38,228 nucleotides of DNA from Treponema sp. (GCA_017962415.1 JAGCVK010000023.1:1-38228), one strand, 5' to 3'. Shown: positions 9,838 through 17,126, counted from the first letter of the stretch. Notes: a model not told the origin generated them from the letters alone. Numbers and translations: made by a program.

Positions 9838-10913
9838 TTAATTACAAAGGAACGCCGCTTTTTGGTGAAGACAGTAATCCACGTCACACAAGCGAATTTT
9901 TTGCAATTGTTGGAACTGCTGTTTTTTGGCTGATTTTTTTGATTTTCTCATTTGTGATAAAAACTGAACCAAAGAAAAAATTTAAGGAAGTTCAGATTGT
10001 GCTTGAAAGCACGCCTGTTGTTCAAAAAAAACAAAGCGCTTCTTCTGCTGCGCAAGAGGCTGCTGCAAGTTCTGTTGAAAAAGCGGTTGAAGAAAAATTT
10101 ATTGAAGAATCTAAGTCTGCAAAAAAAAACGCCGCCGCTGCTAATTCTGTGGAGCAGAAGCCGGCGCAAAAAAACTCTGAAATTCAAAAGACTTCGACTC
10201 AGCAAAAAAAACAAACGCAAACTGCGCCGGCTACTACCCCAAAAACACAAACAAGCGAACCAATTCAATATGCAGTAGACCCAATGGAAGCGTTTGCGCA
10301 ACAAACAAAACAGCAGCCTAAAAAAGTACAAGACTTTGATGCTATGTTTGCAGATGATTTTGAAGAAGAAGATATGAATCAAAATTCTGTAAATAAGGTA
10401 AGCAATAATGCGCCTTCTTATAGCGGCCAGGCTGGAACTGCCGCGTCTGAAGATTCTGCAAAGGTTACAAGCCAGAGCAATTCTGCTGGCGCAAAAACTC
10501 AAAACGCTTCTTCTAATACAACTTCGTCTCTTGAAGGAATTAAAAACACAACTTTTACTGGAAATGTGCAAAACGGCGTTGAATCTAAAACGCAGGCTGA
10601 TACTCAAATTAGCGGTTCTGGAAAAGTTTCAATGAAAATGTCGAATGGCCGCGTTAGAGCTCTGATTTCTCCTGCAAAGCCGGTTATTAATCTTTCGGAA
10701 AAAGCTGCTTCTACTATTGATGCTAATAAAAAAGTTGTTATTAGTTTTAAGGTTTTGCAAAGCGGAAATGTTACTGAAATTACTATTACGCCGGAAGCAA
10801 TTTTGAGCTCGCTTGTTCGTAAAGAGATTATTGAGCAGCTAAGTAAATGGCAATTTGAGCCGGCAGATTATGCTGCGAATGCAACTTTTGAGTATAAGAT
10901 TCTTAAGCGTTAG
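9834..10913 (+). CDS. TonB-like energy transducer
   Basis: The start is the ATG at 9834, overlapping the exbD stop by 4 nt; an in-frame upstream extension lies inside exbD. The product has 359 residues. There is a cytoplasmic N-terminus, a single membrane anchor (about 22-42, FFAIVGTAVFWLIFLIFSFV), and a long low-complexity periplasmic stalk rich in Gln, Lys, Ala and Ser (about 50-260). The C-terminal domain (about 265-359) shows the TonB pattern VVISFKVLQSGNVTEITI and KWQFEPA. The stalk differs from the Pro-Glu/Pro-Lys repeats of enterobacterial TonB, but a long extended stalk is common to TonB and TolA analogues. It should bridge the ExbB/ExbD motor to an outer-membrane partner, most simply the barrel encoded three genes upstream. 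It is the last gene of the operon. Confidence 0.82.
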   Translation: MINYKGTPLFGEDSNPRHTSEFFAIVGTAVFWLIFLIFSFVIKTEPKKKFKEVQIVLESTPVVQKKQSASSAAQEAAASSVEKAVEEKFIEESKSAKKNAAAANSVEQKPAQKNSEIQKTSTQQKKQTQTAPATTPKTQTSEPIQYAVDPMEAFAQQTKQQPKKVQDFDAMFADDFEEEDMNQNSVNKVSNNAPSYSGQAGTAASEDSAKVTSQSNSAGAKTQNASSNTTSSLEGIKNTTFTGNVQNGVESKTQADTQISGSGKVSMKMSNGRVRALISPAKPVINLSEKAASTIDANKKVVISFKVLQSGNVTEITITPEAILSSLVRKEIIEQLSKWQFEPADYAANATFEYKILKR

Positions 10914-11040
10914 CGCTGGGAGCCCCTGCGAAGCAGCCGACCGCAGCGAGCGGAGTAAGCGGAGCGAGTGAGGACGGGGAGCGTTAGCGAAGGGCGGACA
11001 TAGCGACCGCGCGTTGCGCAAAGCGCAACGCGCTGGAACG
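10914..11040. repeat. GC-rich palindromic intergenic repeat after the TonB operon
   Basis: Immediately after the tonB-like stop the composition jumps to GC-rich. The stretch has iterated AGCGAGCGGAG/AGCGGAGCGAGTGAGG motifs, a small hairpin (CTGC GAA GCAG) and a perfect 11-bp hairpin, GCGCGTTGCGC / GCGCAACGCGC with an AAA loop, at 11009-11033. There is no U-tract after the hairpin, so it is not a standard intrinsic terminator, although it could stabilise or end the operon mRNA. The composition is unlike the neighbouring genes and suggests a dispersed REP-like element. A minus-strand frame across it is not a credible gene. Confidence 0.6.
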
Positions 11041-11070
11041 CCGTTATTTTATTATTGGTTTATAACATTA

Positions 11071-11122
11071 ATACTAGTATGCAAGTATTTTAGGTGCGTA
11101 ATTTTATGTGAGATGATATACT
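11071..11122 (+). promoter_or_regulatory. uxuA promoter with palindrome ATACTAGTAT
   Basis: A perfect 10-bp palindrome, ATACTAGTAT, lies at 11071-11080. An extended -10 (TGA-TATACT) lies at 11114-11122. I do not see a good -35. The same 10-bp palindrome occurs at the uxaC promoter (20591-20600), also with a TGA-TATACT extended -10. This points to a common operator for uronate genes; that interpretation is inference. Confidence 0.5.
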
Positions 11123-11170
11123 TTTAGTTGCTTGTTAATTTGATTTTTATTTTCAGGATAGAGGTTTTAT

Positions 11171-12277
11171 ATGGAAATGACATTACGTTGGTACGGAACT
11201 GGATTTGATTCCGTTACTTTGCAGCAGATTCGACAGGTGCCTGGTGTGCATGGCGTTATTACTACTTTGTATGATTCGGTTCCGGGCGAGGCTTGGGAGC
11301 TTGCGGCAATTCAGAAGATTAAAAAAGAAGTTCAAGACGCTGGACTTAAGATTGCCGGAATTGAAAGCGTAAACATTCACGACGATATTAAAATTGGCGG
11401 CGGTGACCGCGATAAATATATTGAAAACTACATTAAAACTTTGGAGCGGCTTGGGCAGGAAGGCATTCGTATGGTTTGCTACAACTTTATGCCGGTTTTT
11501 GACTGGACTCGTAGCGAGCTTGCGCGCCCTTGCGAAGACGGTTCTACTGTTCTTGCATATAACTCTAAAGCTATTGACGGTGTAAAGCCTGATGAAATGT
11601 TTGCCCGCATGGAAAAGAATTCTAACGGATTTGTTCTTCCTGGTTGGGAACCTGAGCGTATGGCTCGCGTAAAAGAGCTTTTTGAAATGTACAAAGATGT
11701 TGATGAAGAAAAACTTTTTAACAATCTTGTTTACTTCTTAAAAGCTATTATGCCGGTTTGCGACAAATATAATATTGATATGGCGATTCATCCTGATGAT
11801 CCGGCTTGGCCTGTATTTGGTCTTCCTCGTATTATCACAACTCAAGAAGGTGTTTGCAGAATGCTTAATGCTGTTGATAATCCTCATAATGGTTTGACTT
11901 TCTGTACTGGTTCTTATGGAACTAACCGCAAGAATGATCTTTGTGAATTTATTAAGGCTGCTAAAGGTCGTATTCACTTTGCGCATGTTCGTAATCTTAA
12001 ATTTAATACAGCAATTGATGATCCTGTTCTTGATTTTCAGGAGTCGGCTCATTTGTCTAGTTGTGGAACTTTTGATATGTTCAAGATTGTTCGCACGCTT
12101 TATGAAACTGGCTTTGACGGAATTATCCGCCCAGACCACGGCCGTATGATTTGGGGCGAAAAGGCAATGCCAGGCTATGGCCTTTACGACCGCGCTCTTG
12201 GTGCAACTTATCTTCAGGGGCTTTGGGAAGCCTGTGAAAAATCAATTGATCGCAGCGATGTGAAACTTTATAAATAA
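11171..12277 (+). CDS. uxuA: Mannonate dehydratase
   Basis: UxuA dehydrates D-mannonate to 2-keto-3-deoxy-D-gluconate (EC 4.2.1.8), the third step of glucuronate breakdown, in the cytoplasm. The 368-residue product matches the family in length and opens with the typical MTLRWYGTGFDSVTLQQIRQ. Likely metal ligands visible at family-conserved places are H207 (IHPDDP), C245 (FCTGSYG), H272 (HVRNLK) and D322 (RPDHGR). An AGAGG ribosome binding site sits just upstream of the ATG. uxuB follows after 136 nt. The other pathway enzyme, uxaC, lies about 8 kb away behind a similar promoter. No KDG kinase or aldolase is in the window. Confidence 0.96.
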   Translation: MEMTLRWYGTGFDSVTLQQIRQVPGVHGVITTLYDSVPGEAWELAAIQKIKKEVQDAGLKIAGIESVNIHDDIKIGGGDRDKYIENYIKTLERLGQEGIRMVCYNFMPVFDWTRSELARPCEDGSTVLAYNSKAIDGVKPDEMFARMEKNSNGFVLPGWEPERMARVKELFEMYKDVDEEKLFNNLVYFLKAIMPVCDKYNIDMAIHPDDPAWPVFGLPRIITTQEGVCRMLNAVDNPHNGLTFCTGSYGTNRKNDLCEFIKAAKGRIHFAHVRNLKFNTAIDDPVLDFQESAHLSSCGTFDMFKIVRTLYETGFDGIIRPDHGRMIWGEKAMPGYGLYDRALGATYLQGLWEACEKSIDRSDVKLYK

Positions 12278-12303
12278 CATCAGCGTTATGCTGAATTTGT
12301 TAT

Positions 12304-12351
12304 CCCGAACTTGTTTCAGGAGCCAACAATAGCCCCCGAAACAAGTTCGGG
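12304..12351. repeat. Extragenic inverted repeat between uxuA and uxuB
   Basis: A perfect 14-bp inverted repeat, CCCGAACTTGTTTC (12304-12317) and GAAACAAGTTCGGG (12338-12351), is separated by 20 nt. It is preceded by a smaller hairpin (TCAGC/GCTGA near 12280-12295) and followed by GTGACGG. This style of short palindromic unit resembles dispersed extragenic repeats of many bacteria. It would fold in the uxuA-uxuB mRNA and could affect the relative expression of the two genes. Copy number elsewhere in the genome is unknown. Confidence 0.6.
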
Positions 12352-12413
12352 GTGACGGTATATAGTTTGAAGGGACAGTATATTGTTCGGCGTGACGTAG
12401 AATGGAGTAATAT

Positions 12414-14063
12414 ATGAAACTTACTAAAGAAGGCATTAAAAATACAGCGGAGTGGGAATCTAAAGGTTATTCGCTTCCAAAATTTGACCGTGCGGCTGTT
12501 GAGGCTGCTACAAAGGCTAATCCTTTTTGGATTCATTTTGGTGCGGGAAATATTTTCCGTGCGTTCCAGGCTAATGTAGTTCAGAATCTTTTGAACGACG
12601 GTGTGCTTGAACGTGGCCTTGTTGTTGCAGAAGGTTATGATTATGAAATTATCGAAAAAATGTACCGTCCGCACGACAATATTGGAGCGCTTGTAACTTT
12701 AAAGAGCAACGGCTCAGTTGAAAAAACGGTTGTTGGCTCAATTATGGAAGCGCTTGCCGCTGATTCTGATAATCAGAATGATTGGGCTCGTTTGCTTGAG
12801 ATTTTTAGAAGTCCGTCTCTTCAAATGGTAACTTTTACAATCACAGAAAAAGGCTACCTTTTGCGCAATGCTGCCGGCGTTATGATGCCAGGTGTTGAAG
12901 AAGATTTTGCTGCCGGCCCTGTTTTGCCTAAATCATATATTGGAAAGGTTGTAACTCTGCTTCACGAGCGTTATGTAAATGGCGAACTCCCTGTTGCAAT
13001 GGTAAGTATGGATAACTGCTCTCACAACGGCGACAAACTTTATGCTGCTGTAAATGAGTTTGCACAAGAATGGGAAAATCGCGGTGTTTGTAAACCAGGC
13101 TTTCTTTCTTATGTAAACAACGCAAGCAAAGTTAGCTTTCCTTGGACAATGATTGATAAAATCACACCACGCCCGGATTCAAAAATCGAAAAGATTCTTG
13201 CTGATGACGGAATTGAACAGCTTGAACCTGTTATCACAAGCAAGAAAACTTATGTTGCACCTTTTGTAAATGCAGAAGAGTGCCAGTATCTTGTTATTGA
13301 AGATAATTTCCCTAACGGCCGCCCTGAGCTTGAAAAGGCTGGCCTTTACTTTACAGACCGTGCTACTGTAGACAAGGTTGAAAAAATGAAGGTTTGTACC
13401 TGCTTGAATCCTTTGCACACATTCCTTGCGGTAAGCGGTTGTCTTCTTGGCTACACTTTGATTGCCGATGAAATGAAAGATGAAGATTTACTTACTCTTG
13501 TAAAACGTCTTGGCTACGAAGAAGGGCTTCCTGTTGTTGTTGATCCTGGAATTATTAAGCCTCGCGATTTTATTGATGAAGTTGTAAATATTCGTATTCC
13601 AAATCCTTTTATGCCTGATACTCCACAGCGCATTGCCTGCGATACTTCACAGAAACTTAGTATCCGTTTTGGCGAAACTATTAAAGGTTATCTTGGCCGC
13701 AGCGACTTGAACGTTGCAGACCTTAAAGTTATTCCTCTTGTTTTTGCTTTGTGGCTTCGCTATCTTATGGCTTATGATGATAGTGGCAATGCCTTTGAGC
13801 TTAGCCCGGATCCATTATTAGACGATGTAAGAACTTATGTTTCTGGCATTGTTCCTAATGAAACTGTAGCGGAGCTTGAAAAGCGTGTTGGAAATCTGCT
13901 TCATAGAAAAGAAATCTTTGGCGTTGATTTGTATGAAGCTGGCCTAAAAGATCTTGTAATCAAATATTTTTCTATGATGATAAAAGGTACGGAGTCTATA
14001 AGAGATTTATTGCATCTCATAGCTACAAACTCGTCTTTTATTATTCATTCTGCTAAGATTTAG
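12414..14063 (+). CDS. uxuB: Fructuronate reductase (D-mannonate oxidoreductase), mannitol dehydrogenase family
   Basis: UxuB interconverts D-fructuronate and D-mannonate with NAD(H), supplying the substrate of UxuA. The 549-residue product belongs to the long-chain polyol dehydrogenase family. The dinucleotide-binding site is HFGAGNIFRAF (residues 41-51), and the C-terminal catalytic segment is KMKVCTCLNPLHTFLA (from residue 324, with N332 and H335 in the expected places). A GGAG precedes the ATG at a good distance. It lies directly after uxuA on the same strand, although a palindromic repeat separates them. Tagaturonate reductase and mannitol dehydrogenase are related enzymes, but pairing with uxuA makes fructuronate the best substrate. 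Confidence 0.92.
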   Translation: MKLTKEGIKNTAEWESKGYSLPKFDRAAVEAATKANPFWIHFGAGNIFRAFQANVVQNLLNDGVLERGLVVAEGYDYEIIEKMYRPHDNIGALVTLKSNGSVEKTVVGSIMEALAADSDNQNDWARLLEIFRSPSLQMVTFTITEKGYLLRNAAGVMMPGVEEDFAAGPVLPKSYIGKVVTLLHERYVNGELPVAMVSMDNCSHNGDKLYAAVNEFAQEWENRGVCKPGFLSYVNNASKVSFPWTMIDKITPRPDSKIEKILADDGIEQLEPVITSKKTYVAPFVNAEECQYLVIEDNFPNGRPELEKAGLYFTDRATVDKVEKMKVCTCLNPLHTFLAVSGCLLGYTLIADEMKDEDLLTLVKRLGYEEGLPVVVDPGIIKPRDFIDEVVNIRIPNPFMPDTPQRIACDTSQKLSIRFGETIKGYLGRSDLNVADLKVIPLVFALWLRYLMAYDDSGNAFELSPDPLLDDVRTYVSGIVPNETVAELEKRVGNLLHRKEIFGVDLYEAGLKDLVIKYFSMMIKGTESIRDLLHLIATNSSFIIHSAKI

Positions 14064-14072
14064 GGTAAAGTA

Positions 14073-14101
14073 TTACATTCAAATCTTTAATTTGATATAA
14101 T
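14073..14101 (+). promoter_or_regulatory. Promoter of the DUF456 gene, close enough for a leaderless mRNA
   Basis: TTACAT (14073-14078), a 17-nt spacer and a consensus -10 TATAAT (14096-14101) precede the ATG at 14109 by only 7 nt. The usual start of transcription would fall on or next to the A of the start codon. There is no Shine-Dalgarno sequence. Confidence 0.6.
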
Positions 14102-14108
14102 TTGTGTT

Positions 14109-14591
14109 ATGACATTGAATATCATTTTAGCTATTGTTGCAGGCGTGCTTCTCCTGGTTGGATTTATTGGCACTTTTGTTCCGGTTCTTCCAGGTGCGCC
14201 GCTTGCATGGGCTGGCCTTTTGGCCGCATATTTTTCTTCTTATTGCGAAATTTCGCTTGCCGCTTTGATTGTTGCAGGTGTTTTTGCGATTCTTGTTTCT
14301 GTGCTCGATAATTTTCTTCCAATCATTATGACTAAAAAGCTTGGCGGAAGCAAAGCTGCCACAACTGGCTCAACTGTTGGGCTTATAATTGGATTTTTTG
14401 CCGGTCCTGCAGGAATTATTTTAGGGCCGTTTTTGGGTGCGCTTGTAGGCGAGATGATTCATAAAAAGGGCAGTAACGAAGGGGTTTTTAAGGCTGCCTT
14501 TGGAGCTTTTGTTGGTTTTCTAACTGGAACTGGTTTAAAAATCATCTGCGTTTTGTGTTTTATCTGGTATTTTATTGCAAGTTTTTTCTAA
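14109..14591 (+). CDS. DUF456 family membrane protein
   Basis: The product is a 160-residue, very hydrophobic protein with about four or five membrane segments. It shows the family's glycine-rich patterns: VGFIGTFVPVLPGAPLAWAG near residues 18-38, then DNFLPIIMTKKLGGSKAATT and GFFAGPAGIILGPFLGALVG. The DUF456 family is widespread in bacteria and its function is unknown. The gene has its own promoter with essentially no room for a 5' leader. It is followed after 18 nt by another membrane protein gene, so the two are probably cotranscribed. Confidence 0.85.
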   Translation: MTLNIILAIVAGVLLLVGFIGTFVPVLPGAPLAWAGLLAAYFSSYCEISLAALIVAGVFAILVSVLDNFLPIIMTKKLGGSKAATTGSTVGLIIGFFAGPAGIILGPFLGALVGEMIHKKGSNEGVFKAAFGAFVGFLTGTGLKIICVLCFIWYFIASFF

Positions 14592-14609
14592 AATTTTTGG
14601 ATTTTTTTT

Positions 14610-15278
14610 ATGAATAAGCGACAAAAAATATCTCTTGTATTAAATTCTTTGATTTTTGTTTTTACTGTTTTTGCAATTATAAGTACTGTGATTGGCTTTC
14701 AATTTATGGGTGAGCTTTCAGTTCTTTCCGAAAAAAATCTTAAATCATTCAGATATTTTACAAATGAATCAAATATTTTTGCGGCTTTTGTTTCTCTTGC
14801 TTTTGTGATTTTTAAGTTCACAAAAAGAGGAAAATCTTGCGAAAAACTTCCTTTGCCGTTTTATATCTTAAAACTTGCTGCAACAACTGGCGTTACTCTT
14901 ACGATGCTGGTTACAATTTGTTATTTGGCGCCACGTTCAAAAACAACTTATTTTGCTTATTTTATGAATGCAAGTTTTTTTATGCATTTTTTAACGCCGC
15001 TTTTGTGCATTATAAGTTTTGTCTTTTTTGAGCCTTCTGAAAAAGCGCCTTTTAAGTTTAGTTTTTTGGGCGTAATTCCAATGGCGCTTTATGCTTGTGT
15101 TTATACACCAAACGTTCTGCTTCATCTTCAAAATGGAAAGCCAAATCCTGATTATGATTGGTATGGATTTCTTGCATTTGGGCTTAATACAATCTGGTTT
15201 GTTCTTCCATTTTTGATTATTTTTACCTGGTTGTTTTCTCTTGCTTTATGGGCAATGAACAAAAAAGCCGCAAAATAA
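14610..15278 (+). CDS. Multi-pass membrane protein, Pr6Pr/FAR-17a-like
   Basis: This 222-residue protein has six likely membrane helices. It shows the pattern I associate with Pr6Pr-type proteins: a first helix, then RYFTNESNIFAAF (about residues 48-60), FFMHFLTPLLCIISF in the middle and DWYGF before the last helix. The biochemical role of these bacterial proteins is not known. It follows the DUF456 gene closely and has only a weak GGA ribosome binding site. The family assignment is from motif memory and is moderately secure; that it is an integral membrane protein is clear. Confidence 0.65.
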   Translation: MNKRQKISLVLNSLIFVFTVFAIISTVIGFQFMGELSVLSEKNLKSFRYFTNESNIFAAFVSLAFVIFKFTKRGKSCEKLPLPFYILKLAATTGVTLTMLVTICYLAPRSKTTYFAYFMNASFFMHFLTPLLCIISFVFFEPSEKAPFKFSFLGVIPMALYACVYTPNVLLHLQNGKPNPDYDWYGFLAFGLNTIWFVLPFLIIFTWLFSLALWAMNKKAAK

Positions 15279-15294
15279 AACTTGCGTTTACAGT

Positions 15295-15711
15295 TTATGA
15301 ATTGAGATTCAGGCACATACCCCAGCCAGCTTGTTCGTCGCGCTTTGAAAAGCCTAGTTTTTCATAAAATCCGGATTTTCCTGGCGCTGCCATAAGATTG
15401 AATTTTAAAAAATCATCTGAAGCTACCTTTTCCTTTACTTTTGAAATTAAATATTCAATCATCATTTTTCCGATTCCTTTTCCTTGATATTCTGGTTCCA
15501 CAATTACATCTGAAATAAAAGCGGTGTACCCAAAATCAAAAAGAGCTCGCGCAATGCCAACGGTTTTTTCTTCTGTTTTTGCGCGAACAAGAAACGCGGT
15601 GTTTTTTAAGAGTGCGTCTACACGCTCGGGCTTTATTGTTGCCCAGCCTGTGGTTGAACGAAGTTTTATATATTCTTCTTTTGTAATTTCTGGTTCAAGA
15701 GTTATATTCAA
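15295..15711 (-). CDS. GNAT family N-acetyltransferase
   Basis: The 138-residue product has the GNAT acetyl-CoA signature IVEPEYQGKGIGKMMIEYLI, with the pyrophosphate-binding loop QGKGIG at residues 76-81, and a C-terminal FYEKLGFSKRDEQ typical of the fold. The start is a TTG at 15709-15711: there is no suitable upstream ATG and a GAGGT lies 6 nt before the TTG. The acceptor substrate cannot be told. It is convergent with the membrane protein gene, with a 16-nt gap. Confidence 0.88.
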   Translation of the reverse strand: MNITLEPEITKEEYIKLRSTTGWATIKPERVDALLKNTAFLVRAKTEEKTVGIARALFDFGYTAFISDVIVEPEYQGKGIGKMMIEYLISKVKEKVASDDFLKFNLMAAPGKSGFYEKLGFSKRDEQAGWGMCLNLNS

Positions 15712-15728
15712 TTTTTTACCTCAAAAAA

Positions 15729-15734
15729 ATTATA
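15729..15734 (-). promoter_or_regulatory. Extended -10 of the GNAT gene
   Basis: Read on the minus strand this is TGC-TATAAT, an extended -10. It lies 17 nt before the TTG start, which leaves a short leader just long enough to hold the GAGGT ribosome binding site. The -35 is weak. Confidence 0.5.
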
Positions 15735-15789
15735 GCAGAAAAATGGTTGTTTTTCTGTTTTTATGTATTTTTTTTCAAAAATTAAAATG

Positions 15790-15859
15790 TTAACTACCTC
15801 ATAAATCGATATTAGGTGGTTAATATTTATATTGTATAACTAGAAAAAATGTATATTAT
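15790..15859 (+). promoter_or_regulatory. Operator-promoter of duplicated unit 1 (inverted repeat, -35, -10)
   Basis: An imperfect inverted repeat, TTAACTACCT (15790-15799) and AGGTGGTTAA (15814-15823), matches at 9 of 10 positions with a 14-nt gap. It is followed 8 nt later by -35 TTGTAT (15832-15837), a 16-nt spacer and -10 TATTAT (15854-15859). The same arrangement with near-identical sequence recurs at 17057-17126. A palindrome abutting the -35 is the usual place for a transcription activator. Confidence 0.6.
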
Positions 15860-15877
15860 GGGCAGCGTGAGGTTTTT

Positions 15878-16021
15878 ATGAGAGTATGTTTTTTTATGAT
15901 TTTATTTGCTGTGCAAACTGCAAATTTCGCAACAGAATCTCTGGGAGTTCCAGTGTCCAAACTTCAGCAATTTAGTGATTATATGACGGGAATCGCAGAA
16001 CTTTATTATAACAATGATTAA
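15878..16021 (+). CDS. Small ORF (47 aa) at the start site of the lost unit-1 secreted-protein gene
   Basis: The frame begins at an ATG after GTGAGGTTTTT, the same ribosome binding context as the intact secreted-protein gene at 17167. It encodes a hydrophobic N-terminus (MRVCFFMILFAVQTANFA) followed by about 29 polar residues (ending ELYYNND). It could be a small exported peptide, or a decayed remnant that kept the original expression signals. I see no convincing similarity to the unit-2 protein beyond a signal-like start. Translation is plausible but unproven. Confidence 0.35.
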   Translation: MRVCFFMILFAVQTANFATESLGVPVSKLQQFSDYMTGIAELYYNND

Positions 16022-16039
16022 TTAAAAAAATATCATAAT

Positions 16040-16089
16040 TGAAAAAGTATCTATTTAAAAATGAAAATGAAAAAGTATGTATTTAAAAA
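16040..16089. repeat. Short tandem direct repeat in the degenerated unit-1 region
   Basis: Two 22-nt copies of TGAAAAAGTATNTATTTAAA plus two A, at 16040-16061 and 16068-16089, are 28 nt apart and differ at one base. They lie in the AT-rich stretch between the small ORF and the surviving 3' end of the secreted-protein gene. This may mark the place where material was lost or rearranged. Confidence 0.5.
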
Positions 16090-16160
16090 AGTTTGCATTT
16101 TTTGATGAATTCTAACATTATTTAAGAATATACTGTAAAATTATAAAACAAAAATCTTTT

Positions 16161-16262
16161 GGAGAAGAAATAGTTTTAGTTCGCCCAACTCAACAAATGC
16201 TGAGCGGACTAAAACTTCAGGCAAAAGCAATAACAGACTTTATTGAGAAGGTTGAAAAATAA
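16161..16262 (+). pseudogene. 3' remnant of a secreted-protein gene (paralog of the gene at 17167)
   Basis: The last ~33 codons, reading EEIVLVRPTQQMLSGLKLQ and ending DFIEKVEK-stop, align without gaps to the C-terminus of the 17167 gene (QDIVLVRPTQDMMGGLKLQ, ending TFIEMVEK-stop). Upstream of 16161 the similarity vanishes and an in-frame stop lies at 16113-16115, so the rest of the gene is missing. The remnant still overlaps the convergent regulator gene by 23 nt, exactly as the intact copy does. It is best read as the truncated partner of regulator 1 after a module duplication. Confidence 0.8.
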
Positions 16263-16980
16263 TTTTTGCGTTTGAATACATCGAAAGAAAACCAATGCGG
16301 TCTCCAGTTTCGATAATGTGATAAACTTTATTGAGCCGGTTTTGAACGGTTCCAAGATTTAAATCATAATCAATTGCAATTGCTTCGTATTTTACGCCTT
16401 GCTGAACTAAACAAAGCCATTTAGCGTCGCGCTTAGTTGTTTCTGGAAAGTTTGCAATATTCAAAACCTGATTTTGAGACTGCTTTGTTTTTAAAATTTC
16501 GTAAAAGCAAACAATAAAAATTGCACTTAAAGACAAAAAAAGAATTGCATTGTAAGTTTGCACTTTGAATATATTCCAGCCTTGAAAAAGATACAAACAA
16601 TGAATTCCTAATGCTAAAATAACCGAAGTCGCAATTTTTAATTTAGTGTGTTTATTGTAAAATCTGCGAATGTATAAAAGTAATATTGAGATTTCAATTT
16701 CGATAATTGGAAAGCCCGGATTGCTATTGGCTAAAATATTGTCAATTGCGCAAAAAGATAACGATATTGCAAGTAAAACAAATTTTTCTGGCCGAAACAA
16801 AATCATTATTAAAAAACATGGTGAAATAACTGCGGGTATCAAATCAAGTAAATACTTATAGCCTTTGTAGCACGAAAAATTATAGATTGCCTGTTTCAAT
16901 TGAAGATAATGAATTACTAAGAGAAATAAAGATAAAAATCTAAAAAAAATTAAGAAGGGTTTTGAATACAATGATTTCAT
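16240..16980 (-). CDS. Membrane-bound LuxR-type regulator, copy 1
   Basis: The product is 246 residues with six predicted membrane helices (about 9-28, 43-62, 67-83, 90-106, 115-133, 143-162). A C-terminal helix-turn-helix (about 183-236) carries the LuxR/GerE-like pattern LVQQGVKYEAIAIDYDLN, then TVQNRLNKVYHI. This architecture suggests that a signal in or across the inner membrane controls DNA binding. It is paralogous to the gene at 17699-18439: over the last ~79 residues only about seven differ, while the membrane part is much more divergent. Its 3' end overlaps the remnant of a convergent secreted-protein gene. The start is well placed behind a promoter 7 nt upstream. Ligand and targets are unknown. 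Confidence 0.75.
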   Translation of the reverse strand: MKSLYSKPFLIFFRFLSLFLLVIHYLQLKQAIYNFSCYKGYKYLLDLIPAVISPCFLIMILFRPEKFVLLAISLSFCAIDNILANSNPGFPIIEIEISILLLYIRRFYNKHTKLKIATSVILALGIHCLYLFQGWNIFKVQTYNAILFLSLSAIFIVCFYEILKTKQSQNQVLNIANFPETTKRDAKWLCLVQQGVKYEAIAIDYDLNLGTVQNRLNKVYHIIETGDRIGFLSMYSNAKIIFQPSQ

Positions 16981-16987
16981 AATCCAA

Positions 16988-17016
16988 ATTGTACATCAAA
17001 AATACTTTTTCTACAA
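16988..17016 (-). promoter_or_regulatory. Promoter of regulator copy 1, near-leaderless
   Basis: Reading the minus strand: -35 TTGTAG (17011-17016), a 17-nt spacer, -10 TACAAT (16988-16993), then 7 nt to the ATG. Transcription would begin at or beside the start codon, leaving no room for a usable ribosome binding site. Confidence 0.55.
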
Positions 17017-17056
17017 CAAACTTTGCCCGTAACTGATTTTTGAAAAAAAAACAATA

Positions 17057-17126
17057 TTAACCACCTCATAAAAAGATATTAGGTTCCTAATATTTATATT
17101 GATTTGTTTTTCAAAATCTTTAAAAT
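17057..17126 (+). promoter_or_regulatory. Operator-promoter of duplicated unit 2
   Basis: TTAACCACCT (17057-17066) and AGGTTCCTAA (17081-17090) have the same 14-nt gap as in unit 1. They are followed 8 nt later by -35 TTGATT (17099-17104), a 16-nt spacer and -10 TAAAAT (17121-17126). The right arm has drifted and now forms ATTAGG-TT-CCTAAT with its own flank. The site lies between the divergent regulator 1 and secreted-protein genes, about 40 nt behind the regulator's -35, so it could serve both. Confidence 0.6.

Noticed and set aside
9948..10607. 219-codon minus-strand ORF opposite the TonB-like gene
   Set aside because: Its Arg/Phe/Leu-rich composition is the antisense of the Lys/Gln/Ala-rich stalk. 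The plus-strand gene is supported by operon context and family motifs.
10839..11021. 60-codon minus-strand ORF over the GC-rich repeat
   Set aside because: It arises from repeat sequence with no ribosome binding site and overlaps the end of the TonB-like gene.
16040..16089. Start of a CRISPR-like array
   Set aside because: There are only two AT-rich copies with a 6-nt gap, no spacers and no cas genes.
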